The notes below the pieces were generated by a model, which did not search any database, had not been told where the DNA came from, and worked only from the letters and a program-made list of their open reading frames with translations. Positions 33,751-43,631 of a stretch of 64,000 nucleotides of DNA are shown here, in pieces; position 1 is the stretch's first letter, and every line of letters begins with the position of its first letter. The DNA comes from Chitinivibrionales bacterium (GTDB lineage: Bacteria > Fibrobacterota > Chitinivibrionia > Chitinivibrionales > WJKA01). The translations under genes and the position numbers were made by a program. Location: positions 1-64,000 of the forward strand of contig WJLW01000130.1 of NCBI GenBank assembly GCA_014728295.1, written 5' to 3'.

Positions 33751-33978
33751 ACAATTTTTTTTCGAAATAGTGAATATGCAGGGGACTCGAATCGTAAGTT
33801 CCTTTTTTTCGTCTGTCGGGACGTTACCGCTGATGCCGGGAAAATGGCACTAAACGGAGTCCAGTGTGCTTGACTTTTGCACGTACCCGACGTATATTTG
33901 AGAGTTTATTCATCCATGCCGAGAACAGCAGCATCCCTTTGCCGGCAAGCACTCTCAGACCAAAAGAGGAGTCTCGAA

Positions 33979-34326
33979 ATGCCGACTTATGAATACGAAT
34001 GCGAAAAGTGCGGACATATCTTCGAAGAATTTCAATCTATTTCCGCAAATCCTTTAACCAACTGTCCTAAAGACGAATGTTCAGGCAAGGTCAGACGCCT
34101 GCTTTCTGCCGGCGCCGGTTTCCTTTTCAAGGGAAGTGGTTTTTACATAACCGACTATCGCTCTGATTCATACCAAAAAGCAGCAAAGGCAGAAAGCGGC
34201 GGCGGTTCAGCCGGCTCCGAGGCCGGTTCACCGGGCGCGGCGCCCAAAGACTCAGCACCAGCAAAAGCCGGACAGACCGGCTCCTCAGGCTCCGGCGCAT
34301 CCTCAGGAGACACAAAGAAATCCTGA
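33979..34326 (+). CDS. FmdB-type zinc-ribbon protein
   Basis: 115-residue protein of the FmdB/CxxC_CXXC_SSSS family. The N-terminus MPTYEYECEKCGHIFEEFQS and the second Cys pair in NCPKDEC form a zinc ribbon; GSGFYITDYRSDSY is the family's second conserved block. The rest is a Gly/Ser/Ala-rich tail. Cellular role is unclear. The frame opens at 33877, but GAGGAG lies before the ATG at 33979. It is 35 bases upstream of obg. Confidence 0.88.
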   Translation: MPTYEYECEKCGHIFEEFQSISANPLTNCPKDECSGKVRRLLSAGAGFLFKGSGFYITDYRSDSYQKAAKAESGGGSAGSEAGSPGAAPKDSAPAKAGQTGSSGSGASSGDTKKS

Positions 34327-34361
34327 TCATGTCCGGGCAGGTTCCTCCGTCCCACTAGTTC

Positions 34362-35357
34362 ATGTTTATTGACGAAACGACAATACAGGTCACAGCCGGT
34401 GACGGCGGCAATGGCTGCTACGCTCACGATCGTCAGAAATATCGTCCGAAAGGCCCCCCCAGCGGCGGCAGTGGCGGCAGTGGCGGCAGTGTGTATGTCA
34501 TCGGCAATCCCCACATGCATACGCTGCAGGATGCATCCTACCGCAAAACATACAAGGCAGAGCGCGGCGCGCATGGCAAGGGCTCGTTCAAAGACGGCAA
34601 AAACGGCCGGGACATTACAATCCAGGTTCCTCTGGGTACTATTCTCAGCGATACTGAAGCGAAAAAAATTGTCTGCGATGTCGTCTCGACCGAGAAGAGA
34701 TATCTGATTGCCAAAGGAGGCCGGGGAGGACGCGGCAACCACGCGCTGGCCTGCAGGCGCGACCCAAATCCACAGCACGTCGAACCCGGCAAGACCGGCC
34801 GCCGGCGCAAGCTGCACCTCGAACTCAAGGTACTGGCAGACGTCGGTCTGGTGGGGAGGCCCAATGCCGGAAAATCTACATTGCTGGCGCGCATATCCAA
34901 AGCGCACCCCAAGGTTGCCGACTACCCCTTCACCACCAAAGAGCCGCATCTGGGTATTGTGAAAACCCGTGATGGATTCGGTAGTTTTGTCGTGGCCGAT
35001 ATTCCCGGCCTTATCGAAGGTTCGCATACAGGCAGGGGTCTGGGGGTCCGCTTCCTGCGCCATATCGAGCGTACGCGTGTTCTGGCAATCATGGTTGAGG
35101 CGTCATCACCTGATCCACGCGCCGAAGCCGACGTACTCCTCAACGAATTGGGCCGCTACAGCCCCAGACTAACCGAAAAACCCAAGTGCTTTATTTTAAG
35201 CAAAAAGGACATCCTCGGCTCACGGCATGCATGCCCGGAGGGCTGGATATGCATTTCCTCGATAACCGGAGATGCCATCTCTGAGCTGCTGACAGCCTTC
35301 GAAAGCCTTTTGCGTGAAGATTCCGCTGTGTCAACCGCTACCGGGGAGGGTGAATGA
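34362..35357 (+). CDS. obg: Obg-family GTPase (ribosome assembly)
   Basis: 331-residue Obg/CgtA. The N-terminal Obg fold is a glycine-rich region (VTAGDGGNGCYAHDRQKY and KGPPSGGSGGSGGSVYVIGN), followed by the G domain: G1 GRPNAGKSTLLARI, G2 YPFTTKEPH, G3 VVADIPGLIEGSHTGRGLG and G5 SSITGDAI. In the usual NKxD (G4) the Asn is Ser (ILSKKDIL). In the glycine loop the Asp residues typical of GGPDGGDGGDGG are Ser, and the bases there are a 9-base tandem repeat. The C-terminus is short, without an OCT-type domain. It converges on porU with a 20-base overlap. Confidence 0.92.
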   Translation: MFIDETTIQVTAGDGGNGCYAHDRQKYRPKGPPSGGSGGSGGSVYVIGNPHMHTLQDASYRKTYKAERGAHGKGSFKDGKNGRDITIQVPLGTILSDTEAKKIVCDVVSTEKRYLIAKGGRGGRGNHALACRRDPNPQHVEPGKTGRRRKLHLELKVLADVGLVGRPNAGKSTLLARISKAHPKVADYPFTTKEPHLGIVKTRDGFGSFVVADIPGLIEGSHTGRGLGVRFLRHIERTRVLAIMVEASSPDPRAEADVLLNELGRYSPRLTEKPKCFILSKKDILGSRHACPEGWICISSITGDAISELLTAFESLLREDSAVSTATGEGE

Positions 35358-38300
35358 CCAACTTTTGTATCGTGCGCTTTTTCTCTTTGCGCTGCATCTT
35401 CTGACCTTCAATACGATAATCCAGCGAATACAGATAGATGTTTGGCCCCAACCGGCTACCGTACTCGTCTCTGCCGTCCCAGGCGATCCCATTTTCGGCG
35501 CCGTATTCCTGTGTGTCAAGAACCCGCAGCAGTCTGCCGGACAGCGAATAAATTTTTATACGCGCATACACGGCACTAACAATCTCAGCCGGATTATTCT
35601 CACGGTTATACAAGGTCGGGCCGGAGGCAAGATAGAAGTAAAAGTGCGTCTTTTCGCCAACCCGCATGGGATTCGGGTAGTTGAACACCCGCAAATGCAC
35701 GGGATATGCCCCATCATCCTCTAGTATCGTGAGATCAATTTTTTTAAGCGATTTGTTGTCAAGCAGGTCCTGGGCAATTATATGCAATTGGTAGTGTCCT
35801 GCGGCCATAGTTCCTTTGTCAAGCAATACCGACGCCGTCCCGGTGGTAAAAGTGCCTGATTTAAGCACAAAATCCTGATTGATGTTTCGCCTGTTCAAGG
35901 CACCCGGAATTTCTATATTGAGTCCTTCATCCGGCGCCGAGCCTACCAGATCAATGCCGCTGTTATCTTGTACCGTCAGTTCCAGCTTGATCGGGAGGGT
36001 GACTACAACCTCATTATCAAATGCCGCATCGGCGTTTTTCCACTCAACAGGATTGCCTCTATCGTCAAGATAGACCGGGCGCACGGCTACGCTCGGCCCC
36101 AGGCTGTCGCCGCTCAGTGAGGTGTCGGTACCGTGAAAAATGATGCTGTCGATATAGCCGACGGCTGCAGACCGCCCGTACCAGGCATAGGCAGTCAGCT
36201 TGGCGCCATACTGATTGAACGTAACATTCTGCGGAATGAGCAGTTCCTGCTCGAAGCTACCGTTGATCAGCGCTGATTGTCCCATAAAAATCGAATTGCC
36301 GGGCAGGGTATAGGGGCTGTGTTTGGTGATGAGCGCATTACCGCCGTCTTTGCGCTGCACTGTGTCGGGCGGATTGAAAAAAGCGATTTGAATTCTGGCA
36401 GGTTGCGATTGACTGCCGAAGGCCGGATCGGCGGCCTTGCTCAGCATCGTCGAATCTTTTGTTACAACCCGGCCACGCACGCTAATTTTTTGCAGCGCCA
36501 TCAGTGTATCGACGGGTGTGCCCTTAGAGTCGGCGATCTCAAGGAGAATGCGGTGGGCTGGCTTGAAATAGGCCAGGGCGGGATCACCAAGCAGGCAGTA
36601 CGACTTTTGCTGCAGATTGACCGACATGGCCTCACGATACGCCTCTCCGAATGAGCGCCCCGCAGTTGTATCAAACAAAAAATCAAAGAAGCTCAGCGCC
36701 AGCGCCTCATTGGATGAGGCGTATGCCAGCCGCGTGCTTGAAACGCAGGCGAGCGCCCCTGCATCGGGGAGCCGCACGAGTGCACTTGACATACTCGAAT
36801 GTCCCGGTTGATCAAAGCGCCCGACATTACAGGAAAATGAGCAGAAAACCGGGTAATGTAATTTGTTTGAGAACCGATTGAGGTTGTCATTTGCCAGTAT
36901 GTGCTCATCGGCCCAGAGCACATCTGAGCCGTGGCCGAAATAATTAACATAGGTGACCCCATTGTTGATCTCATTGACCAGTGCCTGAGTCGCTGCCGGT
37001 TTTTCAAAAAGCTCATCCCATTTATACTCAAAGAGGTACACTTTGCGTATATCGGTTGCCGGAGAATTTCTGGTGATGGTGGCGGCAACATTTTCGGAGC
37101 TGACATGATGATTTTTTATATCATCCGGCTTGCTTCCCTGCATATCATCATCGGCGATGAGCAGCACCCGGTTGCGCCAGGCGCCCATATCGGCTATCTG
37201 CGGGTCTTCGGTCTGGATAATTTTTGAGACCATATTTGCGGCTTCTTCAGCCGAAAGTGCCGGCAGCCGGCCGAGGAATATATCGGGAACTGCATGATAT
37301 GATTCACCGGAATCAAGACAGGCATAATAATCTTCGGCGCACTTCTGACTCTCTCTGGTCTCAAACTGGGCCGTAGGGATATACATCTCCTCATGGTGAA
37401 AAATATTCTTGTAATCGTAGTGTCCGCATCCCAATAGCAACACATATTCCGGATTGACGGACCACGCTTTCGCCGCATACAGTATGAAATTGCGCAACCC
37501 GGCGGGATCGACCATCCCCCCCGAAAATTCTCGATACACATCGCTCATATATACGTAAACAGGGTGTGCGAATCTGCCAATCTTGACTTTATGATCCGCC
37601 AGTTTGCGCGCGGCATCCGCAAATTCTTCATCAGTGATGATGAGGTAATCGGCGCGATTGCCGGGCCTTCTCAACTGCGAGATCCGCCGCCCGGCGCTGG
37701 TGTTTACGGTAGAGGATTTGATACCAAGCTGCGGTGAAGCAATTGCCGAGCGCTCCATTACAAGGTATCTGGCTCCCCACGGTGCAGCATCCGTCCAGAT
37801 GCAGTTACCGTCAGCATCAAATGTATACTCGACATTCCAGCAATCTGTGCCGCTGTTTCGGGATTTAAGTATAATCAGATTTTTGGAGGGATATCCGGTG
37901 AGCTGGTACTTGACAGGCGCGGAGTCGACGGGAGCAAAAATTTCGAGACTTGCGGCATTTTGCATATCGAGCCGACGCGTATATACGACTTCAAAATGGC
38001 TTAACTCATAGTAATCGGTACCGGTCATGCTAAATTGGATCTCGGTCTTAGCCCCCTTTTGATTCCAGGACCCGAAAGTAAACCATGAAGATGAGCTGCA
38101 GTTGGAGCACAACGTCGAATCCCCAACACGCAGTGTCATTTCTCCCGAGTAGGCGGCAAAACCGCCAAAACGAATGCGGCCGGGCACTCCGGTTGCGACA
38201 CCGGGAAACGCAAACCGCTCCTTGAACTCATCATGCTTTTCGGTAAGCTTGCGCCAGATGCGATCGATACCACCTTCCCAGTGATAGGGCATTTGCCGTG

Positions 38301-39483
38301 ATTGCTTAAAGTAGATGCGATTGCGAAATGTGGCATGAGCACTGTTGAGGGAATTGTCATATTCGAGCAGCGGGGCGCTGCGGGAATTCCCCCCGGTCGC
38401 CTTTTTTATCCAGTAGCAGCGATAGTCGGTAAATCGATTCAGCCGGAATCGAAAGCCGTTTTCATCGCTGGAATAGCCTTGTGCGGTATCAAAGACCCAA
38501 TCCGAAGCGCCCGTGACATAGAGCAGAAGCGTGTCTTCAGCGTCGAGCCGACCGATGGCTCCACGGTCAATCCGAACCGCGGCCATCTCGGTTGCCCTGT
38601 GAGGAATTTCGCCCAAACCGGGCGTCTTTACCGGCATCTCTCCAACCCCGGCCGCGTAGCATCGGATATCGCTGAGGCTGGTCCGGCTTGAAACGCCGCT
38701 TAAATTGCTGATAATATCATTTCCCGTGATACAAACAATCGTATTCTCATCTGTAAACCCTTCATTATACCCGTTATGACCGTCGCCAACCCTGAATTGC
38801 AAAAAGGAGCCGTCGGTCAGAGGCGAGGGCGCGGCAGCCTGGGTTTTCGCAAGCCTGCTCACGGGTTTATGCCACCGGCTTGCAATGCCATAGTTGATAA
38901 CCAATCGCTGCATCATGGACTCAAAATCAGACCGCGAGCCGTTAACCTTAGATCCGGGGCGCGAAGCCGGAAACCTGATCGTGCAACTCCCCCGTTTTAA
39001 TATGCGGATTGCATTATCAGCCGCACGGTAAGAAACCGGTGCAATGACGCAGTAGGCGACTCGTACGCCGCGCATATGCGAATAACGGATAACGTTCATC
39101 CACGGATTGGGCCGGGCTTCTGCACCTGCCCCTTCATGCATCTGCTCAGGAATGCGGCGAAGAGGAGCCGCAAGTGTTCTGGTCTCGACATCAGTGGAAT
39201 TAAATTGCCAGGAGACCTCTCCCCTTTGTGGTACGCCTACAAAAAAACCTGTTGCCGGTAACCTGGGCTGTCCCGAAGTACCGATCTCGGTATTTGCGCC
39301 ATCAAAATGAACAGCAACAGATTTATCACCATGTTCAAACGCCGTCCTTATTTCGACTTCATCGAGCTGCCAGGTGAAGGTCAACTGAGCAGGCGTGCTC
39401 TGAACAACACTGATTTGTGAGCGTATGCTCGTCAGCAGGCCGGCGACAATACAGACCGACAGGATGAGTGATTGCTTTGACAT
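35338..39483 (-). CDS. porU: PorU-like C25 peptidase (type IX secretion sortase)
   Basis: 1381-residue secreted peptidase. It has a signal peptide (~1-20), a long N-terminal propeptide-like part, and a C25 (gingipain-type) domain. The catalytic His is in VNYFGHGSDVLWADEH (~residue 850) and the Cys in PVFCSFSCNVGRFD (~885), with SYCLLGDPALAYF downstream. PorU-type proteins cut the C-terminal sorting signals of T9SS cargo and attach them to the cell surface. The end is an FlgD-like Ig domain (VFNYPNPMRVGEKTHFYFYL, GIAWDGRDEYGSRLGPNIYL). It is larger than Porphyromonas PorU because of inserts. It is downstream of metK, which has its own terminator, so it probably has its own promoter. No other T9SS gene is near. 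Confidence 0.9.
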   Translation of the reverse strand: MSKQSLILSVCIVAGLLTSIRSQISVVQSTPAQLTFTWQLDEVEIRTAFEHGDKSVAVHFDGANTEIGTSGQPRLPATGFFVGVPQRGEVSWQFNSTDVETRTLAAPLRRIPEQMHEGAGAEARPNPWMNVIRYSHMRGVRVAYCVIAPVSYRAADNAIRILKRGSCTIRFPASRPGSKVNGSRSDFESMMQRLVINYGIASRWHKPVSRLAKTQAAAPSPLTDGSFLQFRVGDGHNGYNEGFTDENTIVCITGNDIISNLSGVSSRTSLSDIRCYAAGVGEMPVKTPGLGEIPHRATEMAAVRIDRGAIGRLDAEDTLLLYVTGASDWVFDTAQGYSSDENGFRFRLNRFTDYRCYWIKKATGGNSRSAPLLEYDNSLNSAHATFRNRIYFKQSRQMPYHWEGGIDRIWRKLTEKHDEFKERFAFPGVATGVPGRIRFGGFAAYSGEMTLRVGDSTLCSNCSSSSWFTFGSWNQKGAKTEIQFSMTGTDYYELSHFEVVYTRRLDMQNAASLEIFAPVDSAPVKYQLTGYPSKNLIILKSRNSGTDCWNVEYTFDADGNCIWTDAAPWGARYLVMERSAIASPQLGIKSSTVNTSAGRRISQLRRPGNRADYLIITDEEFADAARKLADHKVKIGRFAHPVYVYMSDVYREFSGGMVDPAGLRNFILYAAKAWSVNPEYVLLLGCGHYDYKNIFHHEEMYIPTAQFETRESQKCAEDYYACLDSGESYHAVPDIFLGRLPALSAEEAANMVSKIIQTEDPQIADMGAWRNRVLLIADDDMQGSKPDDIKNHHVSSENVAATITRNSPATDIRKVYLFEYKWDELFEKPAATQALVNEINNGVTYVNYFGHGSDVLWADEHILANDNLNRFSNKLHYPVFCSFSCNVGRFDQPGHSSMSSALVRLPDAGALACVSSTRLAYASSNEALALSFFDFLFDTTAGRSFGEAYREAMSVNLQQKSYCLLGDPALAYFKPAHRILLEIADSKGTPVDTLMALQKISVRGRVVTKDSTMLSKAADPAFGSQSQPARIQIAFFNPPDTVQRKDGGNALITKHSPYTLPGNSIFMGQSALINGSFEQELLIPQNVTFNQYGAKLTAYAWYGRSAAVGYIDSIIFHGTDTSLSGDSLGPSVAVRPVYLDDRGNPVEWKNADAAFDNEVVVTLPIKLELTVQDNSGIDLVGSAPDEGLNIEIPGALNRRNINQDFVLKSGTFTTGTASVLLDKGTMAAGHYQLHIIAQDLLDNKSLKKIDLTILEDDGAYPVHLRVFNYPNPMRVGEKTHFYFYLASGPTLYNRENNPAEIVSAVYARIKIYSLSGRLLRVLDTQEYGAENGIAWDGRDEYGSRLGPNIYLYSLDYRIEGQKMQRKEKKRTIQKLVIHPPR

Positions 39484-39553
39484 GTGCTATTCCGAATTGC
39501 CAAGTCGTTTAAAGCGATTAAAACTCCCCCGGTTCACCGGCACCGTAACCATA

Positions 39554-39580
39554 GAAAAAGGGGCATGAACTGATGCCCCT
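39554..39580 (-). terminator. Rho-independent terminator of metK
   Basis: On the minus strand a hairpin with arms GGGGCAT and ATGCCCC around a 6-base loop is followed by TTTTT. It lies ~37 bases after the metK stop and before porU, separating the two genes. Confidence 0.85.
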
Positions 39581-39616
39581 CCAACACGAATAATATAATA
39601 CTTTTTTGCTACTGAA

Positions 39617-40780
39617 TTAGTCCAATTTTGCCGCAGTACGGATTTCATCGACTTTATCGAGCTTTTCCCAGGTGAAATTTTTAAGATTACGACCGAAATG
39701 ACCGTTTCTTGCAGTTTCGCGGAAAATGGGTTTTTTCAGGTCAAGGGCATCGATAATTGCAGCGGGTCTCAGGTCAAATACCTTTTCAACAATTTTGGCA
39801 ATTTTATCATCTGAAATTACTCCACTTCCGTAACTGTTGACATTTACCGACAGCGGTTTGGCAACACCAATGGCATAGGAAACCTGCACCAGACAGTGCG
39901 TCGCCAGTTTTGCTGCCACCAGATTTTTAGCTACCCAGCGAGCAGCGTATGCCGCGCTGCGGTCAACCTTTGAGGGGTCTTTGCCCGAAAAAGCGCCGCC
40001 GCCATGCGCGCCGTATCCGCCATAGGTATCTACAATAATCTTGCGTCCGGTCAGTCCGCAGTCGCCTTTGGGCCCGCCGACGACAAATTTTCCGGTAGGA
40101 TTGATGTGGTATATCGTTTTGTTATCGAGATATTTAGCGGGAACGACCTTGTTTATGACTTTTTCGATCAAGTCTTTTTTAATGGTCGCATGCTTTGCAT
40201 CCGGGCCATGCTGCGTAGAGATAACGACAGTATGCACCCGAACAGGTTTTTCGCCGTCATATTCCACGGTGACCTGAGATTTGCTATCGGGGCGCAGATA
40301 CGGGATGGTCTTCTTTTCGCGGGCTTTGGTCAATTCCTCAACAATTCGATGAGCCAGATGGATTGCCAACGGCATATAGGTCTTGGTCTCATTGCAGGCA
40401 TAACCGAACATGAGGCCCTGATCACCGGCGCCCTGCTCTTTGTGCAATCCCGTGCCGGCCGTAACACCTTGAGAGATATCGGGCGATTGCTTATCCAGTG
40501 AGACCAGTACCGCGCAATTCTCGCCGTCAAAGCCGATGGTCGGATCGGTATAGCCGATCTCCTTGATGGTTTTGCGAACGACATCCTGTATATCTACAAT
40601 TGCTTTTGTCGTAATTTCACCTGCGACAACGGTTAAGCCGGTTGAAACCATGGTTTCACAGGCAACACGGGAGTTCGGATCCTGAGCAAGCATAGCGTCT
40701 AATACAGCATCGGAAATTTGATCGGCTACTTTATCCGGATGACCCTGAGAAACACTCTCAGATGTAAACAGATGTTTCAT
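39617..40780 (-). CDS. metK: S-adenosylmethionine synthetase
   Basis: 387-residue MetK that makes AdoMet from ATP and methionine. Hallmarks: [20 protein letters not shown] (ATP and Mg), [16 protein letters not shown], and [20 protein letters not shown] (P-loop), plus [18 protein letters not shown]. The frame opens to 40828, but AGGAGG sits 4 bases before the ATG at 40780. No SAM riboswitch was seen in the leader. A terminator follows. larC ends 93 bases upstream on the same strand. Confidence 0.97.
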   Translation of the reverse strand: MKHLFTSESVSQGHPDKVADQISDAVLDAMLAQDPNSRVACETMVSTGLTVVAGEITTKAIVDIQDVVRKTIKEIGYTDPTIGFDGENCAVLVSLDKQSPDISQGVTAGTGLHKEQGAGDQGLMFGYACNETKTYMPLAIHLAHRIVEELTKAREKKTIPYLRPDSKSQVTVEYDGEKPVRVHTVVISTQHGPDAKHATIKKDLIEKVINKVVPAKYLDNKTIYHINPTGKFVVGGPKGDCGLTGRKIIVDTYGGYGAHGGGAFSGKDPSKVDRSAAYAARWVAKNLVAAKLATHCLVQVSYAIGVAKPLSVNVNSYGSGVISDDKIAKIVEKVFDLRPAAIIDALDLKKPIFRETARNGHFGRNLKNFTWEKLDKVDEIRTAAKLD

Positions 40781-40873
40781 TACACCTCCTGAAATAATGG
40801 TAAAACTGAGCACAATAGAACCGCCCAAAATAGTTCATTATCTGCGGTTATCCAAATCCTGGTGCGTTGTCAA

Positions 40874-42046
40874 TCAGGGTAAGTGGTTTTGCTTTCTGAT
40901 GTAATCTTCTGCTATTTCCTGAAATGGACGCTTCTGCGAACGTGCAAGCTCAGCAAGATCTTCATATTCGATTTTGGTGAAAGCATACTCCCCTATCCGG
41001 CAGTATTTTTCGGTAATTTTCTGTCCGTCAAATTCCCCGTGTTGCAGTCTGCGCCAGGCGGTGTGGCGACGAACCGGCAACTCACGAACTCCCAGCGTGC
41101 GCGTCTCAATCATAATTTCGTTTATGAAGTACTCTGTGTTCCCGGTTGCGCAGATGACCGACAGCCGGTAGCCGGGACGACCCTTTTTCATGAATAATGG
41201 CGACCAGGATACATCCAACGCTCCGTTGTCGAGCAGCTTTTGAGCTACATACCCCATTGTCTCACCGCAGATATGATCCATGTCGCTTTCGAGTAAAACG
41301 ACATTATTGTCTTGCGCAACAGCTCCCGAATCCACGTCAATAAGCGCAACCCGCAACACATTGGGTACAGCTTTTATGTCACGTGAACCGGCGCCATAGC
41401 CCCAGCCAAGCAAATGCCCCTGCGGCATGGCGCGCGATTGCTTTCCCAGGGTAGTGAGAATGGCGGCACCGGTAGGCGTAAGGATTTCGGTGTTGACCTC
41501 ACGCTGGGCAATGCGGTGTCCGGCGATCAGGGCCGCTGTTGCGGGAGCCGGAACGGGCAATACGCCATGCTGACAGGTAACCGTTCCCGAGCCGACGGTC
41601 AGGTCGCCGAAAAGGATTTCTTCAATGTCAAGGTACTCAAAGCCAATGCAGGCTCCTACAATATCGACCAGCGAATCAAGGGCGCCAACTTCATGAAAAT
41701 GAACCTTGGTGATATCTATGCCATGCACCTTTGCTTCGGCATGACCGAGACGCTCAAAAACGGCTTTGCTGTGCGAAGCGATTCTTTCAGACAAGCCTGC
41801 ATTATCTATTATGCGCAGGATTTGCGGCAAATGCCGGCTGGTGTGTTGCTCTGGCGCCGGTACCTCAACGTTGGTTGCGGCGATGCCGTTGACCGATTTA
41901 GTGCTGCAAGAGACAACAACACCCGAAAGCGACAACTTGGCAAGTTGTTTATTGAGCAAATCCAGCGGAACGCCTGCACTAATCAGGGATGCCAGAATCA
42001 TGTCACCGCTGGCGCCGCAGAGAAGATCGAAATAGGCAGTTCGCAT
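40874..42046 (-). CDS. larC: nickel insertion protein LarC
   Basis: 390-residue LarC, which inserts nickel into the pyridinium bisthiocarboxylate nucleotide cofactor of lactate racemase-type enzymes. Family blocks: AYFDLLCGASGDMILASLIS at the N-terminus, VHGIDITKVHFHEVGALDSL (His-rich), VGSGTVTCQHGVLPVPAPAT and TEILTPTGAAIL. The homology is clear. LarB and LarE are not in the window, so the pathway is incomplete locally. The ATG at 42046 (preceded by GGATCAGTC) is taken as the start; 42082 is an alternative. It is divergent from rsgA. Confidence 0.92.
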   Translation of the reverse strand: MRTAYFDLLCGASGDMILASLISAGVPLDLLNKQLAKLSLSGVVVSCSTKSVNGIAATNVEVPAPEQHTSRHLPQILRIIDNAGLSERIASHSKAVFERLGHAEAKVHGIDITKVHFHEVGALDSLVDIVGACIGFEYLDIEEILFGDLTVGSGTVTCQHGVLPVPAPATAALIAGHRIAQREVNTEILTPTGAAILTTLGKQSRAMPQGHLLGWGYGAGSRDIKAVPNVLRVALIDVDSGAVAQDNNVVLLESDMDHICGETMGYVAQKLLDNGALDVSWSPLFMKKGRPGYRLSVICATGNTEYFINEIMIETRTLGVRELPVRRHTAWRRLQHGEFDGQKITEKYCRIGEYAFTKIEYEDLAELARSQKRPFQEIAEDYIRKQNHLP

Positions 42047-42157
42047 GACTGATCCAGGAGTACTTGTTAGATTGCGGAACATGTAGTAGATTGATAAAAT
42101 ACATCCGGTTCACTAGCTTCTGAACACGGATACCGTTATCGCCCACCAGTTGAAAGC

Positions 42158-43078
42158 ATGCACAATCAGCCGACCGAATCCCGAAATGAACGCCCCATTA
42201 CCGGTCGGGTAGTGAGGCAGCATAAAAAACACTATCTGGTCAACAGCACCGGGGGAAAAATGGTGTGCACCGCTCGCGGGAATGTTGCCAAACGCAGCAA
42301 CATTTACGTCGGCGACATTGTCACCTGCCGGCGGATGAACCGGGAACCTGCCGAGGGGATTATCACGCGGGTGCATAAACGCAGCAATGTTCTGCAACGC
42401 CCGGTTGTTGCCAATATAGGCAAGTTGCTGCTCGTATTCAGCTACGTAGACCCCGATTTAGATCTGGAACTGATCGACAGGTGCCTCTTTCATGCAGAAT
42501 TCCATCACCTGCCGGGCCTGATTATCTTTAACAAACAGGATCTACTCAATGCCGCCCAGCGGACTTCATTACACTCTATTTGCGAAATGTACCACAAGAT
42601 AAACTACCAGGTGATGCTTACCTCTGCGACGACCGGCGAGGGAATACAGGAGTTGGCAAAAGCTTGTAAAAATGAAGTAGCATCAATGGCTGGGCCTTCA
42701 GGTTCAGGCAAGAGCTCCCTGTTGAATGCACTTTTTCCCCACATCAGCCTGCCCACGGCGCAGACATCCCGGAAAATCAAGCGCGGCACGCACACCACCA
42801 GTTCCGCCGGATTGATTCAGCTGCCGGCAGGCGGCTATATAGCGGATACACCCGGTTTCAGCGTGCTGGATATGCCGCGTCTGGATGCAACAGACGCCTA
42901 CTCCTGCTTTCCGGAACTGGCGGATCTGGTTGGCAAATGCCGCTTCAACAATTGCAGACATATCGACGAGCCCAGTTGTGAGGCAAAAGCCAGGCTTGAG
43001 CAGGGCACAATTGCGCAATCCCGGTATGAACATTATATTACTTTTTACCAGGAATTGTCGAACGCGCGAGACAATTGA
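42158..43078 (+). CDS. rsgA: ribosome small-subunit-dependent GTPase A
   Basis: 306-residue RsgA/YjeQ, a circularly permuted GTPase that helps 30S maturation. An OB-fold (~15-80: RPITGRVVRQHKKHYLV) is followed by G4 IIFNKQDLLN before G1 GPSGSGKSSLLNALF, then G3-like YIADTPGFSVL and the zinc part CRFNNCRHIDEPSCEAKARL. The order G4-G1-G3 is the family's hallmark. No clear ribosome-binding site is visible at 42158. It is divergent from larC. Confidence 0.95.
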   Translation: MHNQPTESRNERPITGRVVRQHKKHYLVNSTGGKMVCTARGNVAKRSNIYVGDIVTCRRMNREPAEGIITRVHKRSNVLQRPVVANIGKLLLVFSYVDPDLDLELIDRCLFHAEFHHLPGLIIFNKQDLLNAAQRTSLHSICEMYHKINYQVMLTSATTGEGIQELAKACKNEVASMAGPSGSGKSSLLNALFPHISLPTAQTSRKIKRGTHTTSSAGLIQLPAGGYIADTPGFSVLDMPRLDATDAYSCFPELADLVGKCRFNNCRHIDEPSCEAKARLEQGTIAQSRYEHYITFYQELSNARDN

Positions 43079-43183
43079 AAATATAGGGCCCGAAGGCAAA
43101 TTACTTGCTTTGCCGCCGCGCCCCAACATATCTTGTAAGGCCGATCAGAGGTTACCTGTGCTTGAATCTCCCGGGGGGCATCT

Positions 43184-43366
43184 GTGCAAATAGTCAAGCT
43201 CATCTGGATTGTTGATTTTTTCTTTTTTGCATTGACGCTCTTCTTCATGTGGAGTAAAATTAGTATAATTACCAGAAAAATGAGCATCTTACAACCCCTG
43301 ATCGCAGAAATGACAAACAACAAAGACTTGCCGTCACCGGCGAAAACGGAAGAGACTCCCGAGTAG
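43184..43366 (+). CDS. small single-span membrane protein
   Basis: 60-residue protein starting with GTG. One hydrophobic helix (WIVDFFFFALTLFFMW) is followed by a basic step and a polar, Pro/Glu-rich tail (KDLPSPAKTEETPE). It recalls the protein at 29679 only in layout. No family recognised. Its start is preceded by a G-rich stretch (CCCGGGGGG) that may act as a ribosome-binding site. Confidence 0.5.
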   Translation: MQIVKLIWIVDFFFFALTLFFMWSKISIITRKMSILQPLIAEMTNNKDLPSPAKTEETPE

Positions 43367-43631
43367 TCTTCGAATCCTTTGCTTCTTCCGGCTCTTTGAT
43401 ATTTTTGCTACCTGGAATACGCACCTGTTTTAACGACGGAATTTCCAGCCTATCACCTGCAGAGACAGAATCGACAGCCATGAATAAGCAGCAGCTTTTG
43501 TGCCCGTGATATGAAAGGGCGATTGCGTCGCCGGGCTGGAAAAAAGCGCATGAGCACAACCCGAAACGACATCCGAGAGATATGTGCACAAGCAATAAAC
43601 CTAATCAATTATCAATGGAGAATATCTAATT
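43367..43631. other. intergenic region with possible LysM-like remnant
   Basis: 265 bases. On the minus strand (about 43600-43380) a frame reads FQPGDAIALSYHGHK, then AVDSVSAGDRLEIPSLKQV, resembling the two ends of a LysM domain, but with no signal peptide or ribosome-binding site. It could be a remnant or chance. Confidence 0.3.

Noticed and set aside
34155-35063. 302-residue minus-strand frame
   Set aside because: Antisense of the fmdB-type gene and obg; no signal or motif.
40781-40873. SAM riboswitch before metK
   Set aside because: The 93-base leader shows no k-turn or SAM-I core and is too short.
41414-42052. 212-residue plus-strand frame
   Set aside because: Shadow of larC; composition and lack of motifs argue against a gene.
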